From positions 11,215,151-11,279,150 of the forward strand of contig NC_003071.7 in assembly GCF_000001735.4 (NCBI RefSeq): a stretch of 64,000 nt of DNA. Reading direction: 5' to 3'. Made by a program: the position numbers and the translations under genes. The notes under the pieces were generated by a model, which had not been told where the DNA came from, ran no database searches, and saw only the letters and a list, made by a program, of their open reading frames with translations. This DNA comes from Arabidopsis thaliana (lineage: Eukaryota; Streptophyta; Magnoliopsida; Brassicales; Brassicaceae). This document shows, piece after piece, positions 36,129 through 48,764 of the stretch. Numbering within the stretch: position 1 is the first letter of the stretch; every line of letters begins with the position of its first letter.

Positions 36129-38296
36129 ATGGCGTTTCAGGATTTTGACAAGATCCAAGAACGTGTAAACGCCAATAGGAAACGTAAATTCAGGAAGAGG
36201 ATCATCGTTGGAACGGTCTCTTTGCTTGTGGTTGTTGCTGCCATTGTTGGAGGAGCTTTTGCTTATGTTGCTTATGAGAAAAGAAATGAACAACAACAAC
36301 AACAACAACAAGCAAAGAACCACAACAAAAGCGGTAGCGGCAACAACGTCGTCAAGGATAGCGACAAGAAGAGCCCGAGCCCACCAACCCCGAGCCAAAA
36401 AGCGCCCGTTTCCGCAGCGCAGTCAGTGAAACCCGGTCAGGGTGATAAGATTATCCAAACTCTCTGCAGTTCAACGCTTTACATGCAAATCTGCGAGAAA
36501 ACGCTCAAAAACAGAACAGACAAGGGTTTTGCTTTGGACAATCCGACGACCTTTTTGAAGTCTGCCATTGAAGCTGTCAATGAAGATCTTGACCTTGTTT
36601 TAGAGAAGGTCTTGAGTCTCAAGACTGAAAACCAGGATGATAAAGATGCGATCGAGCAATGTAAGTTGCTTGTCGAAGACGCAAAGGAGGAAACCGTCGC
36701 GTCGCTGAACAAAATCAACGTCACAGAAGTCAACAGCTTCGAAAAAGTAGTTCCTGACCTGGAAAGTTGGCTAAGCGCGGTCATGTCTTATCAGGAGACA
36801 TGCCTTGACGGGTTTGAAGAAGGGAACTTAAAATCTGAAGTGAAGACGAGCGTCAATTCTTCTCAAGTTCTGACCAGCAATTCCCTCGCGTTGATCAAAA
36901 CATTTACCGAGAATCTCTCTCCGGTAATGAAGGTCGTAGAACGACATCTTCTTGATGACATCCCGTCTTGGGTAAGCAACGATGATAGAAGAATGTTAAG
37001 GGCTGTTGATGTGAAGGCTTTGAAGCCAAACGCAACTGTGGCCAAAGATGGCAGTGGGGATTTCACAACCATTAATGATGCGCTGAGAGCAATGCCTGAG
37101 AAATATGAGGGAAGGTAAGTATACCAAAGCATTTTATAACGTGAACGTGGTAATCACGTCATCTTAGGTTTAGGTTTAGGTTTCGGTTTAAAAACTAAGT
37201 AAATTTGTTGTATTGAAATTGTAGGTACATTATCTACGTCAAACAAGGCATTTATGACGAATATGTGACCGTTGATAAGAAGAAGGCGAATCTCACTATG
37301 GTCGGAGATGGATCACAGAAGACAATTGTGACCGGTAACAAAAGCCATGCAAAGAAAATCCGCACTTTTCTCACGGCAACGTTCGGTAAAACCCCTAATT
37401 CTTTTGGAAAATTTGTCTTGACAAAAGTTGAAAATATAGACCAATAGAATTATAGGTTAAACTCCTATAAATCTTGAAATCTAAAAAGCTATAATGAACA
37501 TCATTTTATTTTTACTTTTTTTTGTTAAAAATGAATGAATATAACGTCAATGTGAATAAAAGCTAAATTATTTTTTAAATGTTTGGTATCCTTAATAGTT
37601 GCACAGGGAGAAGGGTTCATGGCACAGTCAATGGGGTTCCGGAACACGGCTGGGCCAGAGGGACATCAAGCAGTCGCAATACGTGTCCAATCCGATCGAT
37701 CAATTTTCCTCAACTGCCGATTTGAAGGTTACCAAGACACATTGTATGCTTACACGCACCGTCAATACTACAGAAGTTGTGTGATAGTTGGAACAATCGA
37801 CTTCATATTCGGAGATGCAGCCGCCATCTTCCAGAACTGTAACATCTTCATCAGAAAAGGCTTACCAGGACAAAAGAACACGGTGACCGCTCAAGGTCGT
37901 GTTGACAAGTTTCAGACGACTGGTTTCGTAGTACACAATTGTAAAATCGCTGCAAATGAAGACCTTAAGCCAGTAAAGGAAGAGTACAAGAGCTACCTCG
38001 GGCGACCGTGGAAGAACTACTCTCGAACGATCATAATGGAATCTAAAATCGAGAATGTGATTGACCCTGTTGGATGGTTGAGATGGCAAGAGACGGATTT
38101 CGCGATAGACACGTTGTACTACGCGGAGTACAATAACAAAGGATCAAGTGGAGATACAACTTCAAGAGTTAAATGGCCTGGATTTAAGGTCATAAACAAG
38201 GAGGAGGCTTTGAACTATACTGTTGGACCCTTCTTACAAGGAGATTGGATCAGTGCCTCAGGCTCTCCCGTTAAGTTGGGTCTTTATGATGCTTGA
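36129..38296 (+). CDS. PME13: Pectin methylesterase/inhibitor PME13, membrane-anchored precursor
   Basis: Three exons (36129-37114, 37225-37385, 37599-38296) give 614 aa. Instead of a cleavable signal the N-terminus has a basic run (NRKRKFRKR) and one membrane segment (residues about 25-46), predicting a type II anchored precursor. A Gln-rich spacer (7 Gln), a PMEI domain (from about 105, with IQTLCSSTLYMQICEKTL), a processing-like region with DDRRML, and a PME domain follow. Catalytic blocks are complete: VKQGIYDEYV, QAVAIRV, YQDTLYAYTHRQYYRSC, GTIDFIFG and LGRPWKNYSRTI. Intron number differs from PME12 (two against one), so the tandem pair is old. From gene order this is At2g26450. Confidence 0.96.
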
Positions 38297-38627
38297 TGAC
38301 AACTTGTTGTTTGCAAAGAAAGCCATGTGGATATAGAACTTCATCCATGGAAATTTACTTGGAAAATCGGATACTAGAACATAGTGTGCTAAGAGAATGT
38401 GTTGTATCAAATTTATATCGATTTGTGCTGAAAATATTTTTGGAAGGAAGCATATTATAAGTAATATGTAGGATCCAAATGTTTTTCCTTCTTTCTCCAT
38501 TGATCTCAAATACGATGAAAATACACACACATGTATTTCCAAAAGAACCTAGACATATTGATAAATGCATGTAATCTTAAAAGATCCTTGTATTGACACA
38601 CTTGTCACATCATTAGAAGTTGTATTG

Positions 38628-39608
38628 TCAATGCCTACAACTATAACAATAATGAGTATGGTCCTTTGATGGAGTTCCACAATTGTAGCAAAAAGCCAAT
38701 CCACACCTACAAAAATGTTAAAAGATAAGAGTTTTGTACATAAAGGAAACGAAAAAGACGGCGAAGAAGATACCTGCACTTCATGTATAAGCAACCCTCA
38801 GATTTTTCAATGTAGAATTTGCAAGAAGGACATCTTCTCCACTTCTTACTCTCTGCCATATTCTTCAACAATATATCCCCTCTTTCTCTTTCGTTCTCGG
38901 CTAGCTTTTGAAACTCCTCGCATGTTATCTCCGGATGCCACTTAGTCCCACACTCTACACTCACCATTCTATGGCAATGAGGACACTCCGATACATTCAT
39001 CTTCTCTTCTTCACTCTCGTCCAAGAAGAGCAAAGCAGAGCAATCCTTATAAGGACAATAGAATCTCTTTGAACTCATAATCACCGCCTCGCAAAGAGCG
39101 TCTCCCCACCGATCAAAGACTTCTCTTGGCAGGATTTGACCGCATTTATCGGGCTCGAGCTGCCCCGAGCAACCAGAAACAGGGCATTTGATTGAGAGAA
39201 TGTTGTCTTGTAACTTAGCAGCTATATATTTTGAGACACAATCGTTGCAATAAGTGTGAGAACAGCCATTGATTCGAAAAGATTCAATCCTTGGTTTTCG
39301 TTCAACACATATCTCGCAGTCGAAAGAGCGTCTTCGTCGTTGTATTGGTCAAACAGAGGACTGTCCCTTTTCTATGGAGATTGGTGTGAAACAGAGGATT
39401 CTTACATCGTCATCTTCGTCGTTGTATTGGCCAAGATCTATGTAGTTTGTGAAACCGGATTTGAATGGAGTTTGAGAAGAGTGTATTGGCCAAGATCCTC
39501 GACGGAGATGGCGTCACGTTTGGTTGAACCACGAGCGGAGAGAGGTGTGGAGAAGATGAAACGGTCGGAGTCATTGACGGTGGCTGCATTCATGGAATCT
39601 GTGGCCAT
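38628..39608 (-). pseudogene. RBR (RING1-IBR-RING2) ubiquitin ligase copy with disrupted N-terminus
   Basis: The C-terminal two thirds is excellent: 39348-38774 spliced to 38706-38628. It reads a RING1 (FDCEICVERKPR, GCSHTYCNDCVSKYIAAKL), an IBR (YCPYKDCSALLF, CPHCHRMVSVECGTKWHP) and a RING2 with the catalytic-type Cys (CPSCKFYIEKSEGCLYMKC, then CGLAFCYNCGT), ending SCRH. Upstream the gene fails. A start at 39608 (MATDSMNAATVNDSDRF) runs into TAG at 39438-39440, and the RING1 frame is closed by TGA at 39349-39351 with no Met before RING1. Short copies of the sequence for DLGQY and QYNDED repeat through this part, so local duplication probably broke the frame. A cryptic splice I did not find could rescue it. 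Confidence 0.6.
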
Positions 39609-39898
39609 TTTTCTGATTAGGGTTTTATGATTTTTCTAGTTTTTTGCTTGTCTTGTTGGGTTGGTTACTGAAGCGTCTCATTTTTGGTGATGCTAAACCT
39701 AAAACCTAAGGCTGTCCCAACTCCCAAAACTGCTTCGTGTTTAATGGGTAATTAGGAAATAAGAATGCTATCATTTCAAAATTTGGACGTAAAATCTTTT
39801 CTAAATTAAGAATTTGAACTCAAGGTACCAAAAACCTAAACAGACTTGAAGATACAAAATAGATTACGAGAGAATGACTGGAGTAGACAAGAGACAAA
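39609..39898. other. Short spacer with a telo-box
   Basis: Upstream of the RBR copy the sequence ATTAGGGTTTTATG (near 39617) contains the complement of AAAACCCTAAT, a telo-box-type promoter motif common in genes of dividing cells. The rest is the 3' UTR of SMU2. Confidence 0.4.
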
Positions 39899-42800
39899 TC
39901 AATGCTTGGATCTCTTAGGAGTTTGTGCCTCGGCGGCATCCAAAGAAGCAACATCCCCACCCTCCTTCTCCATCTTCTTTCTCGTAAGTATCTTATTGAT
40001 CTGGTGAAGTTCATTATTGAGCTTCTGGTCACGGTCACGGTTCTGCTTCCTTGTCTTTCGACCATCTTGCATCTTTACCCCGAATTGGAACGCCGCTTTT
40101 GGCATCGCTTCCTTCTGCTCATTATATTTTTCCCATTCCTCTTCTGTCTCAAAGTCCCATCGATGTAAACCACCCTTTGCCTGTTCCATGTACATTCAAC
40201 AACCAGATACTGTAATTTTGCTCTTCCACAATAAATAACAAGGAACATGTAATTAAGTCAGGGCATACCTTTCCACCCATGTCCATTTTAGACAAATCAG
40301 GTTCTTCATCACTACCGACAATCTCATGGTTGTACTCTTGGTAACCTGGATAACACTCTGAATAACTCTCGGATACAAAAGTTGGATCTTTCTCCCTTGC
40401 GTCACTCTCCCTCAACTGTTGAAGCCTTTGGTCATCACGCTTGAAAACCGATCCCAAACCCCTATCTTTCTCTTCCTGCGACATGAGTTGAGGATCTAGT
40501 AAAACATCGGTTTCTGGTTGGACCTCGTAACCCTCCATTCCAGGTTGAAGGTACTGCTCCTGATACCCAGTTTGCTCTGCATATTGGTATTCCTGCCACT
40601 CTCCGGGGTACCCAGGAGCCAGTCCTTGAGTTTGCATTGCACCATATGCACTCTGGAAAAACACACAACCACCAGAAAAAACCTAAATATGGGAATAAAT
40701 GACATCTAATAACTACATACCAAGACGCAAAATTTGCAGACGAGGATCAAGATTTGAGAATAAATACAACCAAGGATTAGCTAGGGTGAACTGACCATAT
40801 CTTGCCATTCCTGACCAGCAGATGGCTGCACTGGACCATAAGCAGGCTCAGCGAAATAAGGTACCTTCTCCTGCACTGGACCATAAGCAGGCTCATCGAA
40901 ATAAGATACTTTCTCCTTATCCCTGGGAGATTCTTCCATGTCCTCAGAAATAGGACTCTGTGTCACATCTTTACCAGGAACCGTGTAATCGACGCCTTCA
41001 CCAACAAATATGTCATCATCGTCTGTCCTGGCAACAGGGGGTTCTTCTTGTTTCGTACTCAAATCCAGATGGTTTATCCCAGGTGGTAATGGCGGAGGAG
41101 GAGGTAAAACTTCCCTGTCACTTATGTTCACAGAAGATCCATTCTCAATCTTAGATTTATTGTCGTCTTCATCATAATCATTAGCAATAGTTGACATCTT
41201 TCCTGCATTTGAAAAGTTGCAGTGGATGTGATTAATAAGGCAAAATAATATAAAAAATGCATGAACGTATGATAGAATAGAAATTAGCAAATTATCTTGC
41301 TAAAGAATCAGAAACCAGCCAACTTGTATCCAATTGTATGCTGATGTGAAACAAGAACTACAACATGTACTGGCACCACATTAGCATAATAAAAATTACT
41401 AACAACAGAGTTTACAGAACCATCAAGGGACGGCAGCAACATATTTATGATACAACTAAATTTCTTCACAATTGATAAGCGAGAACACAACCAGACATCA
41501 GTAGATACTACTAGTACTGTGGTCAAAGACTAGGTACACTCTTTACATTCTTGGCTCCAAACTGTAAGACCAGATAATTAACAAATTTCGGGAAAAGCAG
41601 AGAACTTATTTAACCAGTGTAAGTGAATCAGGTCTGCTAATACTTAAACTTTACAAAAAAATGCACCAGTAGATGCAAAATACCTTTCCCATCTTTTTCT
41701 TTCTTTTTCTTCTTGAGAACTTTCCCCGACGACCCAAGGCGAAGATATGACATGATTTTAGCAATTCGATCTAGCACAGAACCATCAACATTGACTGTGA
41801 CAAATTCCTGTTGGGGAGATAGGACAGAGAAACAGTGCCTGTTAAATGAAACAATTCTCGCAAAAATTGCAGCAGTGATTTCAATTATAAATTTTTATTA
41901 TGTTCAGTAAACAAACATATTAAGCAACGTTAATTTTGGTTCCAGATTAGTAGAAAGAAAGTTGAATTTAGTTTAAAAAGATTTTTATAATTACTTAAAG
42001 AAAATCTATGCTTCTACCAAAACTAATGACTTATATAATCGATATTAGCTGTATTGAATACATCAACACTGTAAAAGAAAATAGGTTGCAGAGACAGGCA
42101 GAGTGGGCTTATTTTCATTAGAATCAAAACGATCATGTCACATCACTGCTTACAGTCTAAAGATTTTTCCAGGATCAAGAAGACTATTACAACAAGGACT
42201 CTAAGTATACATACCTCGGGCACCGGGCAGTCAGCTTTACTCCTATATAACGTGGTCGGTATGTCATGGGTATAGCCACCTTCCTGAAAAGCAACAAATA
42301 GAATTAAAAACAAAAGGGAATAAAATTAATATACATCAACAGGGAGGCTTTCAAAGGGCAGACTAAACCCATACTATAAGCTTAGCCTAGCAGCTTAGCT
42401 GAGACTAAGTATCTCAAAGGAAACTTCATACGTAACACTACCAAATATCAATAGTATATTCAACTGACTTTTCTTGTCGTATGGTGTCTCTATCTGCAAG
42501 AGAAAAAGAATATGCTTCTTCAAGAAGAGCAGACACGTTAATCGAACTAAAAAACCTTTACAACCAATTCTGCGTATAAGGTTTCTAACAAATAGATTAA
42601 ATCGTGAATAAATCGCTAACAAGGTAATGCAAAACAGCTTAAGCTACCTTCTTAAAATTTTCCTGAGACATGTATTTAAACTAGAAGCGAAGATTTAACT
42701 AAATATTAACTAATACTCGAAGAAGAATCGTTGAAGCAGAATACACATGTATGACTACTTCCTAAGACAAACAACGACATAAGAACATGTAATAAGATTG

Positions 42801-43763
42801 AATCTTCCTGAAAAAGAGTTAACAAGCAATACCATATCATAGACAAATGTCATTCTACCGGGAAGAAACATCTCATTAGACTTGATGATAGTCTGAGGCT
42901 TAACAATCCACTGGTAAACTGACTGAAACAGATCAAAGACAAGAGAAACAAAAAACATCAAGCGCGTTAACTACATCCCAAAACTTGCTCCTCATCTGCA
43001 AAGTTCAGAACAAAATTGCATACCTTTGCAGCTATGGTACGGAAAGTAACTCGCTGATCTTCCTTAGGCGCACTGTTAATATAGTAAAATTAGCACTTGA
43101 ATCAAAGAAGCCAAATGAGTCAATAAACCAAGTATAACCAAATCTACCTAGTCTTCCCACCATCACCATCTTCACCATCAGGTTTCTTAACGATTTCGCT
43201 TCGTACTTTATTCAACAAAGCATAATCCAAACCCTTAACTAAATGGGTATGTTCAACATCACCTAAACCATATCATAAAAACAACATAAGCACCTCAAAA
43301 AAAAAACATTTTGAATAAATTTGTAAACCTAACACAAACCTCCAAGATATTTGCTGTTCTCAATAGATATCTTAAGTGCATCAGCAGCACTACAACAAAA
43401 AAAAGTACACAGCAACAGAAATTTAGAGAAACCCAATTAGAATTTAGAAAGATAATGAAGTAATCGAGGAAAGACAAGTGCTACCGGATATCGACAGCTC
43501 CGGGAGGAGCAACGGCATGGAAAGAACTAAGCTCTGATGGATCATAATCAGGATTTTGATTCTCTCTTCTTTCTTTAGCACGATCTCTGTATTTTGGATT
43601 ATCGGATTCCTCTAGTTTCTCCTCTCTGTGAAGGAAAAGTGACGAGTTTTGATGTTTTTGTGTAAAAACCCTAGCTTTTGAAGAAAAGGGGAGAGAGGAA
43701 AATGAAGATTTCTGACCTCCGACGAGCGGTTTTCTCCTTGTGATGCGATTTTGAAGGTTTCAT
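39899..43763 (-). CDS. SMU2: RED-family splicing factor SMU2
   Basis: About eleven exons span the region, from MKPSKSHHKEKTARRREEK (exon 1, 43763-43717) to a last exon ending TPKRSKH (stop at 39899). The RED N-terminal region is clear: NPKYRDRAKERRENQNPDYD, then HTHLVKGLDYALLNKVRSEI and VNVDGSVLDRIAKIMSYLRL, followed by a Lys run (KKKKKEKDGK). The middle is acidic and Pro-rich, with a short duplication (SYFDEPAYGPVQ, PYFAEPAYGPVQ). The C-terminal RED block (KGGLHRWDFETEEEWEKYNE) is intact. RED/SMU2 binds SMU1 in the spliceosomal B complex and affects selected alternative splice sites. From gene order this is At2g26460. Confidence 0.93.
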
Positions 43764-44165
43764 TAGATTTCGTTAATTCGATTTCTTGTCGTGAAACAGA
43801 GAAAAATCAGATTTTGGCTGAAGTTCTTCGTTCTGATGATATCTGTGTCTGTTTCGATTTCAAAGCGTTGGTGGTTCTGGTCAGGGGAAATTAGAATTCG
43901 ATGTTTAATTTAGAAACCGGATCTAATTTAAACCGATAAAATCGTTTAGCGACCGGGTTTGATTATCGAAACCTGGTTCACAAATTTTTACCATCCACCA
44001 AGGACATTAAAAACCCAATTCATTCATAATAATATTACCTTAGATCAAAGATCAAACACTACACATACAATACAAGCAACATTCCCAAAACGATGGTCTT
44101 ATCTAACATTATCTACAACAAAAGTAGGCCAACATGGTCCTCATAGATGTTATGTAGACTCAAAA
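43764..44165. other. Spacer between SMU2 and SRAP genes
   Basis: SMU2 promoter and 5' UTR at the left, then the SRAP 3' UTR. A telo-box-like AAAACCCTAGC lies near 43666, inside SMU2 intron 1. No gene is seen. Confidence 0.4.
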
Positions 44166-47100
44166 CTATTTCTCATCGAAAAAGAAATGTAATGTAGACT
44201 GCGTCTCCTTAGATTTCTTGATGTTAGATTTCCCCATTCCATGCATCTTTCCTTGTTTCCCACTGCTTTTAACATTTTGCAACCTCTCATAGTGTTTCTG
44301 TGGCTTTTCTTGAGCTGAGAATACCTCATAGTCTCGCTTTGTCCCACTCTTTTCGCTAAACACTAAGCCACCTTCCTTCGTCGTCGGGCTAGTTAAAACT
44401 GTCTTCTGGTTTTCATTTCCTGGAATATCTTCGACAGCCTCATGCAGCTGATTCAATCTCTCATCTGCAGTAAAGAAATGATGGCTTTGAGTCTCGGGTT
44501 CTTCTTTTGAGATTCTTTGGAGATCAAGGATGTAGGACTCAGCCGGTATACTGGCACTGCTCTCACCTGTTTCTTTAGTAAGACCAGTCTTTAGGGATTT
44601 GCCTTCTTCCTTTGTACCCTCCTGAACATCATTCTTTACAGGTTCAGGAAGTGACGCAACTGCTGAGTTATCTTCAACAAATGGTTCTGCTTTCACAATC
44701 TCTTGAAACTCCAGATTTTTGGCTACATTCGACATATCTTTCTCCCCGTCTAGTTCTTCAATTTTCTTAATGCTGTCAGAAAACGTGTCCTTTTCAGCCG
44801 TAGGTTCCTTTTTCAAATCAACTATGATATTTGCATCTGTTGATTTGGTTTCTTTGTCTCCTTCATCTGTTTTGGGCTGCTTTGTTGAGAAAAACTTCGA
44901 GATCAAGCTATTTTGTGAAGTCTTTAGCGGTATCTGCAGGTGGCATAATCCTTATTTGAAATGACAATAAGCATACAGACTGTACAAATACATAGTGATC
45001 CTGACAATATGTTTAATGCGACTTGAGATCAAACTTGAGATTTGAGTTGTACACTACTAAGAAAGGGAAAGATGTTAACCGTACCTGTTGAATACACTCT
45101 GGTCCATCAAACGTTGGTTTACCAATTGCAGAGGTTACTGGATACCATACCTGAAAGTTCAAACTTCAATCTCAAGTAAATGAAAAAGGAAAGACCACTC
45201 TTATATGCGAGGAAGTAAGCAATTGCATACCAAATCCGATTTTTCATATGGTGAAAGTAATGGCTGCAGTTTCGTTGTCGAGGGATCATCTAACCATGTG
45301 TCGATTGAATCCTTATCACCAAGAATTACAGGCATTCTGTCTTACATGAAAAATAAACAAACTCACGTGTTAACACAAAAATTCAGGGCTGCTGCAAATC
45401 AACAAAACAATCATCAACAGCCGCTAATAATGTAAGCATTGTATAAGAAACGCTACTCTCAATATTAAACTACCTTAAACAGCCACTGCTTGTTCTATTC
45501 CAGTACTTAAAGAAGTTAAAGATTCTCATGCAATTACATATGTATCTTTTCTAAAAGAGCTTATCAAATCAGATGTAATACGAAAACAGAAACAACTCAT
45601 ACTACTATGATAAGTTTGTATCTTTATTAATGTGCGGGTTTGATTAAACCTCATTTTAAACAACGAGGAACACAAGCTTCAAGCGTCCATAGACAAATAT
45701 ACAATTCCCAACTTCATATGCTATGTGTTTCATTGTGCTACTGAGAATCATTACTGAATAAGAAAAAATGTCACACGATGTAGCCAGTGTATATATTACT
45801 AACCATGGAGCCATTGGAGGGCTGAAGAGGAAGCGGTTGTCAAAATCGTAAAGGTGTAAAGTGTCTCACCTGCAAGAAAAAAAAAGTAACTGTTACTTAA
45901 ATTGAAAACAGGCGAGATATTGTAGCTACCAAAAAGGACATAAAACCAAAGACTTAAATTCATTCAGCAAGTTTTGCTTCAATTTTCTAATACACGTTAA
46001 AACTTCCTACCTAAATATATGGAGGTTAAAAGTGATGAGAAAGAAAGATAGTAAGCAATTCAAACATCTCTTAAAAGGAAGGCTAGGAAATGTTTCAGGA
46101 TCGGCTTCAATAAGAATATAGACACTCAGAGCTTAATATAACGAAGATAAACGGTTCACCTCCTGAGTTCTGCCAAGTATCAAAAAGAGCAGCAAATACG
46201 AGAGGTCTCCCATCCTCAAAATGGATGTAGTAGGGTTGCTTTTTTGAACCTTCCTTCTTCCACTCATAGAACCTTCAAAACGAATCACACTGTAAGTTTT
46301 TTCGCGTAGACACAACACAAGCATGTATATTTATATGTATAAAGAAAAATTTCACATCTGTGTAACATGAAAAATTAAAATATCTAGCTGAAAGTTTGTA
46401 TGAGTTTTTTGATCCAACACTATACATTGATAAACAATACGTATTGTAATGCAGATGGAAGATAAAATGGAAGCAAACATTTACAAACAATCTGATCCTT
46501 GAGATTGTTTAGATAGAGCCAAAAGAGTAACCATGAATTGAGTGGAAAGAGTAACATTGCTGATCAGAATTTAAAACATCTCTGCCACTAAACTGGGATT
46601 CATACACAGATTGAACATAAATTAGAACACTTAAAAACGAGATGAGATCATAGATATACCCATCAACTGCAACAAGGCACCTATTCTTGGGAAGCAATCG
46701 ACGAAAAGACGCTTTCTCAGCCACAGATTCAGACCGAGCATTAAACTACAGAAATATATATAAACAAAAAGGATATTCAGTTCTTCACTATATAATAGCC
46801 TCACGTCAACAAAAACAGATTCAATAAACTTGTAATAAGTCCCAAATCAGAAATAGTAAACTTATACCATTTTGAAGAAATCAGGCTTATCAGTTTTCTT
46901 AGTGAAACTTGGCACTAATCCCCACTTCATACAATGAACAACAACACCATCACCAACAACTTCTTCATTGTCTCTCCGTAGAACAGGTATATAGGATCCA
47001 GGGGCAACATTGTAAGATGGACGATAACTGATTTGACAACAGAAAGGAACAGTTTTAGACTTTGCAAAGGTTAAAAATTGGAACTTGAAATTGATTAAAG

Positions 47101-47212
47101 AGAAAAGAGAAATAAACCGGTCGAGGTGAAGAAATCGGGTAGGAACGGTGTGGCGGTGAGAAGCTCTGGGGACATCGTCGGGTCTTAAAGTACATCGAGT
47201 CCTACCGCACAT
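44166..47212 (-). CDS. SRAP-domain (HMCES/YedK-type) abasic-site crosslink protein
   Basis: About eight exons give roughly 490 aa, opening MCGRTRCTLRPDDVPRA (exon 1, 47212-47118). After Met removal Cys2 is the residue that SRAP proteins crosslink to abasic sites in single-stranded DNA. Other active-site landmarks are present: Asn in SYNVAPG, Glu in FYEWKK, and His in LQWLHDRMPVIL. Past the SRAP domain (about residue 235) lies an acidic, Lys/Glu-rich tail of about 250 residues, which the bacterial family lacks. The tail begins with NSLISKFF and ends QSTLHFFFDEK; both look like PCNA-binding PIP boxes, the last a canonical QxxLxxFF. HMCES protects replication forks at abasic lesions. From gene order this is At2g26470. 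Confidence 0.92.
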
Positions 47213-48395
47213 CTTTACTGCTTTTGGTCTGGACAAGTAAAACCCTAATAAGACCGCTCAAAGTGAAATACGAAGGATTTGGTTTGTACGGTAGTACTCG
47301 CCAGAGGGAAGACAACAGTTCTCTTTCACTCCGGTTCTGTATAAATAAATGGTCAACCGAACCATAGTCCTTGCCTTGACTAGAAAAGTAATTAAAATAA
47401 ATATTCCAGTGGAAACAGTTTAGTTTTTTTTTTTTTTCGAGTGTTTTAGTTTAAGTTAAGAAGACTAGTTTTTTTTTTTTTTTTAAGCTCCGACGAACAA
47501 AACCACTGCGAAGGCAAAATTGAACAAACCCCCTAAGACACAAAACGATCGTCTCTTGCATGTGATCTAGAGGAGAAAGGATCTTCGATGGTGTCTTCTT
47601 CCAAAACCGAGACGGTGGTAGGAGCTCCGCTTAGGTAGACTAGTTAAAATGAATTTTTCGATAGAATCCATTTTGATTTAAGATATGTCTAATTTATGTC
47701 ATGGTTTGTTTGTTTCAATGTTCATGTTTATGTGTGTGTTTTTAATAATTTCCGCGGTTTTAGTGTTGATGTTTTTCTTCGGTTTGTTTCGTTGGATCTT
47801 TGATTTATAAAAAGAATCAAAGAAACATAAGTCAAGTAATGAGATTTTTAGGTGATGAATTGTGTATCCCTTGATAACAATTTATTTTACTCTTCATAAT
47901 ATACATAAAATTTTCACATTTTTTTAGAGTCACTATATACAACTAAAATGTTAAAATTATAACTAGAAAAAACGTAAATAATCTGCTAAATCAGCTGTTT
48001 AATATTTTATAATTGTTTGGCGGAAATCTTTATCAAATTCAGTTCTTTTTGCTCGTAATTATGTAGTTATTCGTTATGTGACAAATAAAATGATACAAAT
48101 AATTTTAAAATCAAATTAGATGACAATATCTTCGGATCCAAAATAGATGATTTCATCGTGAACCTGAATATCTTTTTTTTGTCTAAAGAACCTGAATATC
48201 TTACTCATCTTTTTATCAAAGAAAACGTAAACCACACGATCAGATTAAACTATATAATTATGTTAACATTTTCTTTTTCAACATTTTTTTATAAACTTCA
48301 ATTAAGTCATATACTCACAAATGACCTTGTGTAAATCATCTCAAAGAAAAATTAAAATTTCAATGTGTGTTTAAATATATATCACATAAACGTAC

Positions 48396-48484
48396 TAGCT
48401 ATGTTGTTGCTAGTGATTTGTAGTATGTTGTTGCTAGTGATTTGTAGCTATGTTGTTGCTAGTGATTTGTAGCTATGTTGTTGC
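48396..48484. repeat. About 26-bp tandem repeat, 3.5 copies, in the UGT76D1 promoter
   Basis: TATGTTGTTGCTAGTGATTT, followed by GTAGC or GTAG, is repeated three times with a fourth partial copy. One copy has lost two bases (GTAGTATG in place of GTAGCTATG). It lies about 330-420 bases upstream of the UGT76D1 start. Confidence 0.85.
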
Positions 48485-48755
48485 GTCAACATAAATCCAT
48501 ATAGTGGCTGGTTAACAAAAGAAACCTCGTTTTCAAATTTATTAGATCACATTTATTTATTTAGAATATTCTGTTCTGTGGATGGAGTATATAGTCAACT
48601 TTATAGATTCAAAAAACAATAATATATAATTGTAATGTCTTGTTTCCACGAAGTTACTCGATCTACCAAATCAACAAGCAAATCATTTTTGTCTTCTCAA
48701 AAAAGACAATCAAACTTCAGGATTTTGTCTTCATTAAAGAAATAATCATATTTGT

Positions 48756-48764
48756 CTATATAAG
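48756..48764 (+). promoter_or_regulatory. Probable UGT76D1 TATA box
   Basis: CTATATAAG, 49 bases upstream of the ATG; a close match to the plant TATA consensus, implying a short leader. Confidence 0.6.

Noticed and set aside
37150-37193. Telomere-like array (TTTAGG-type) in the PME13 intron
   Set aside because: The text reads GGTTTAGGTTTAGG for two or three units only and is not the plant TTTAGGG repeat.
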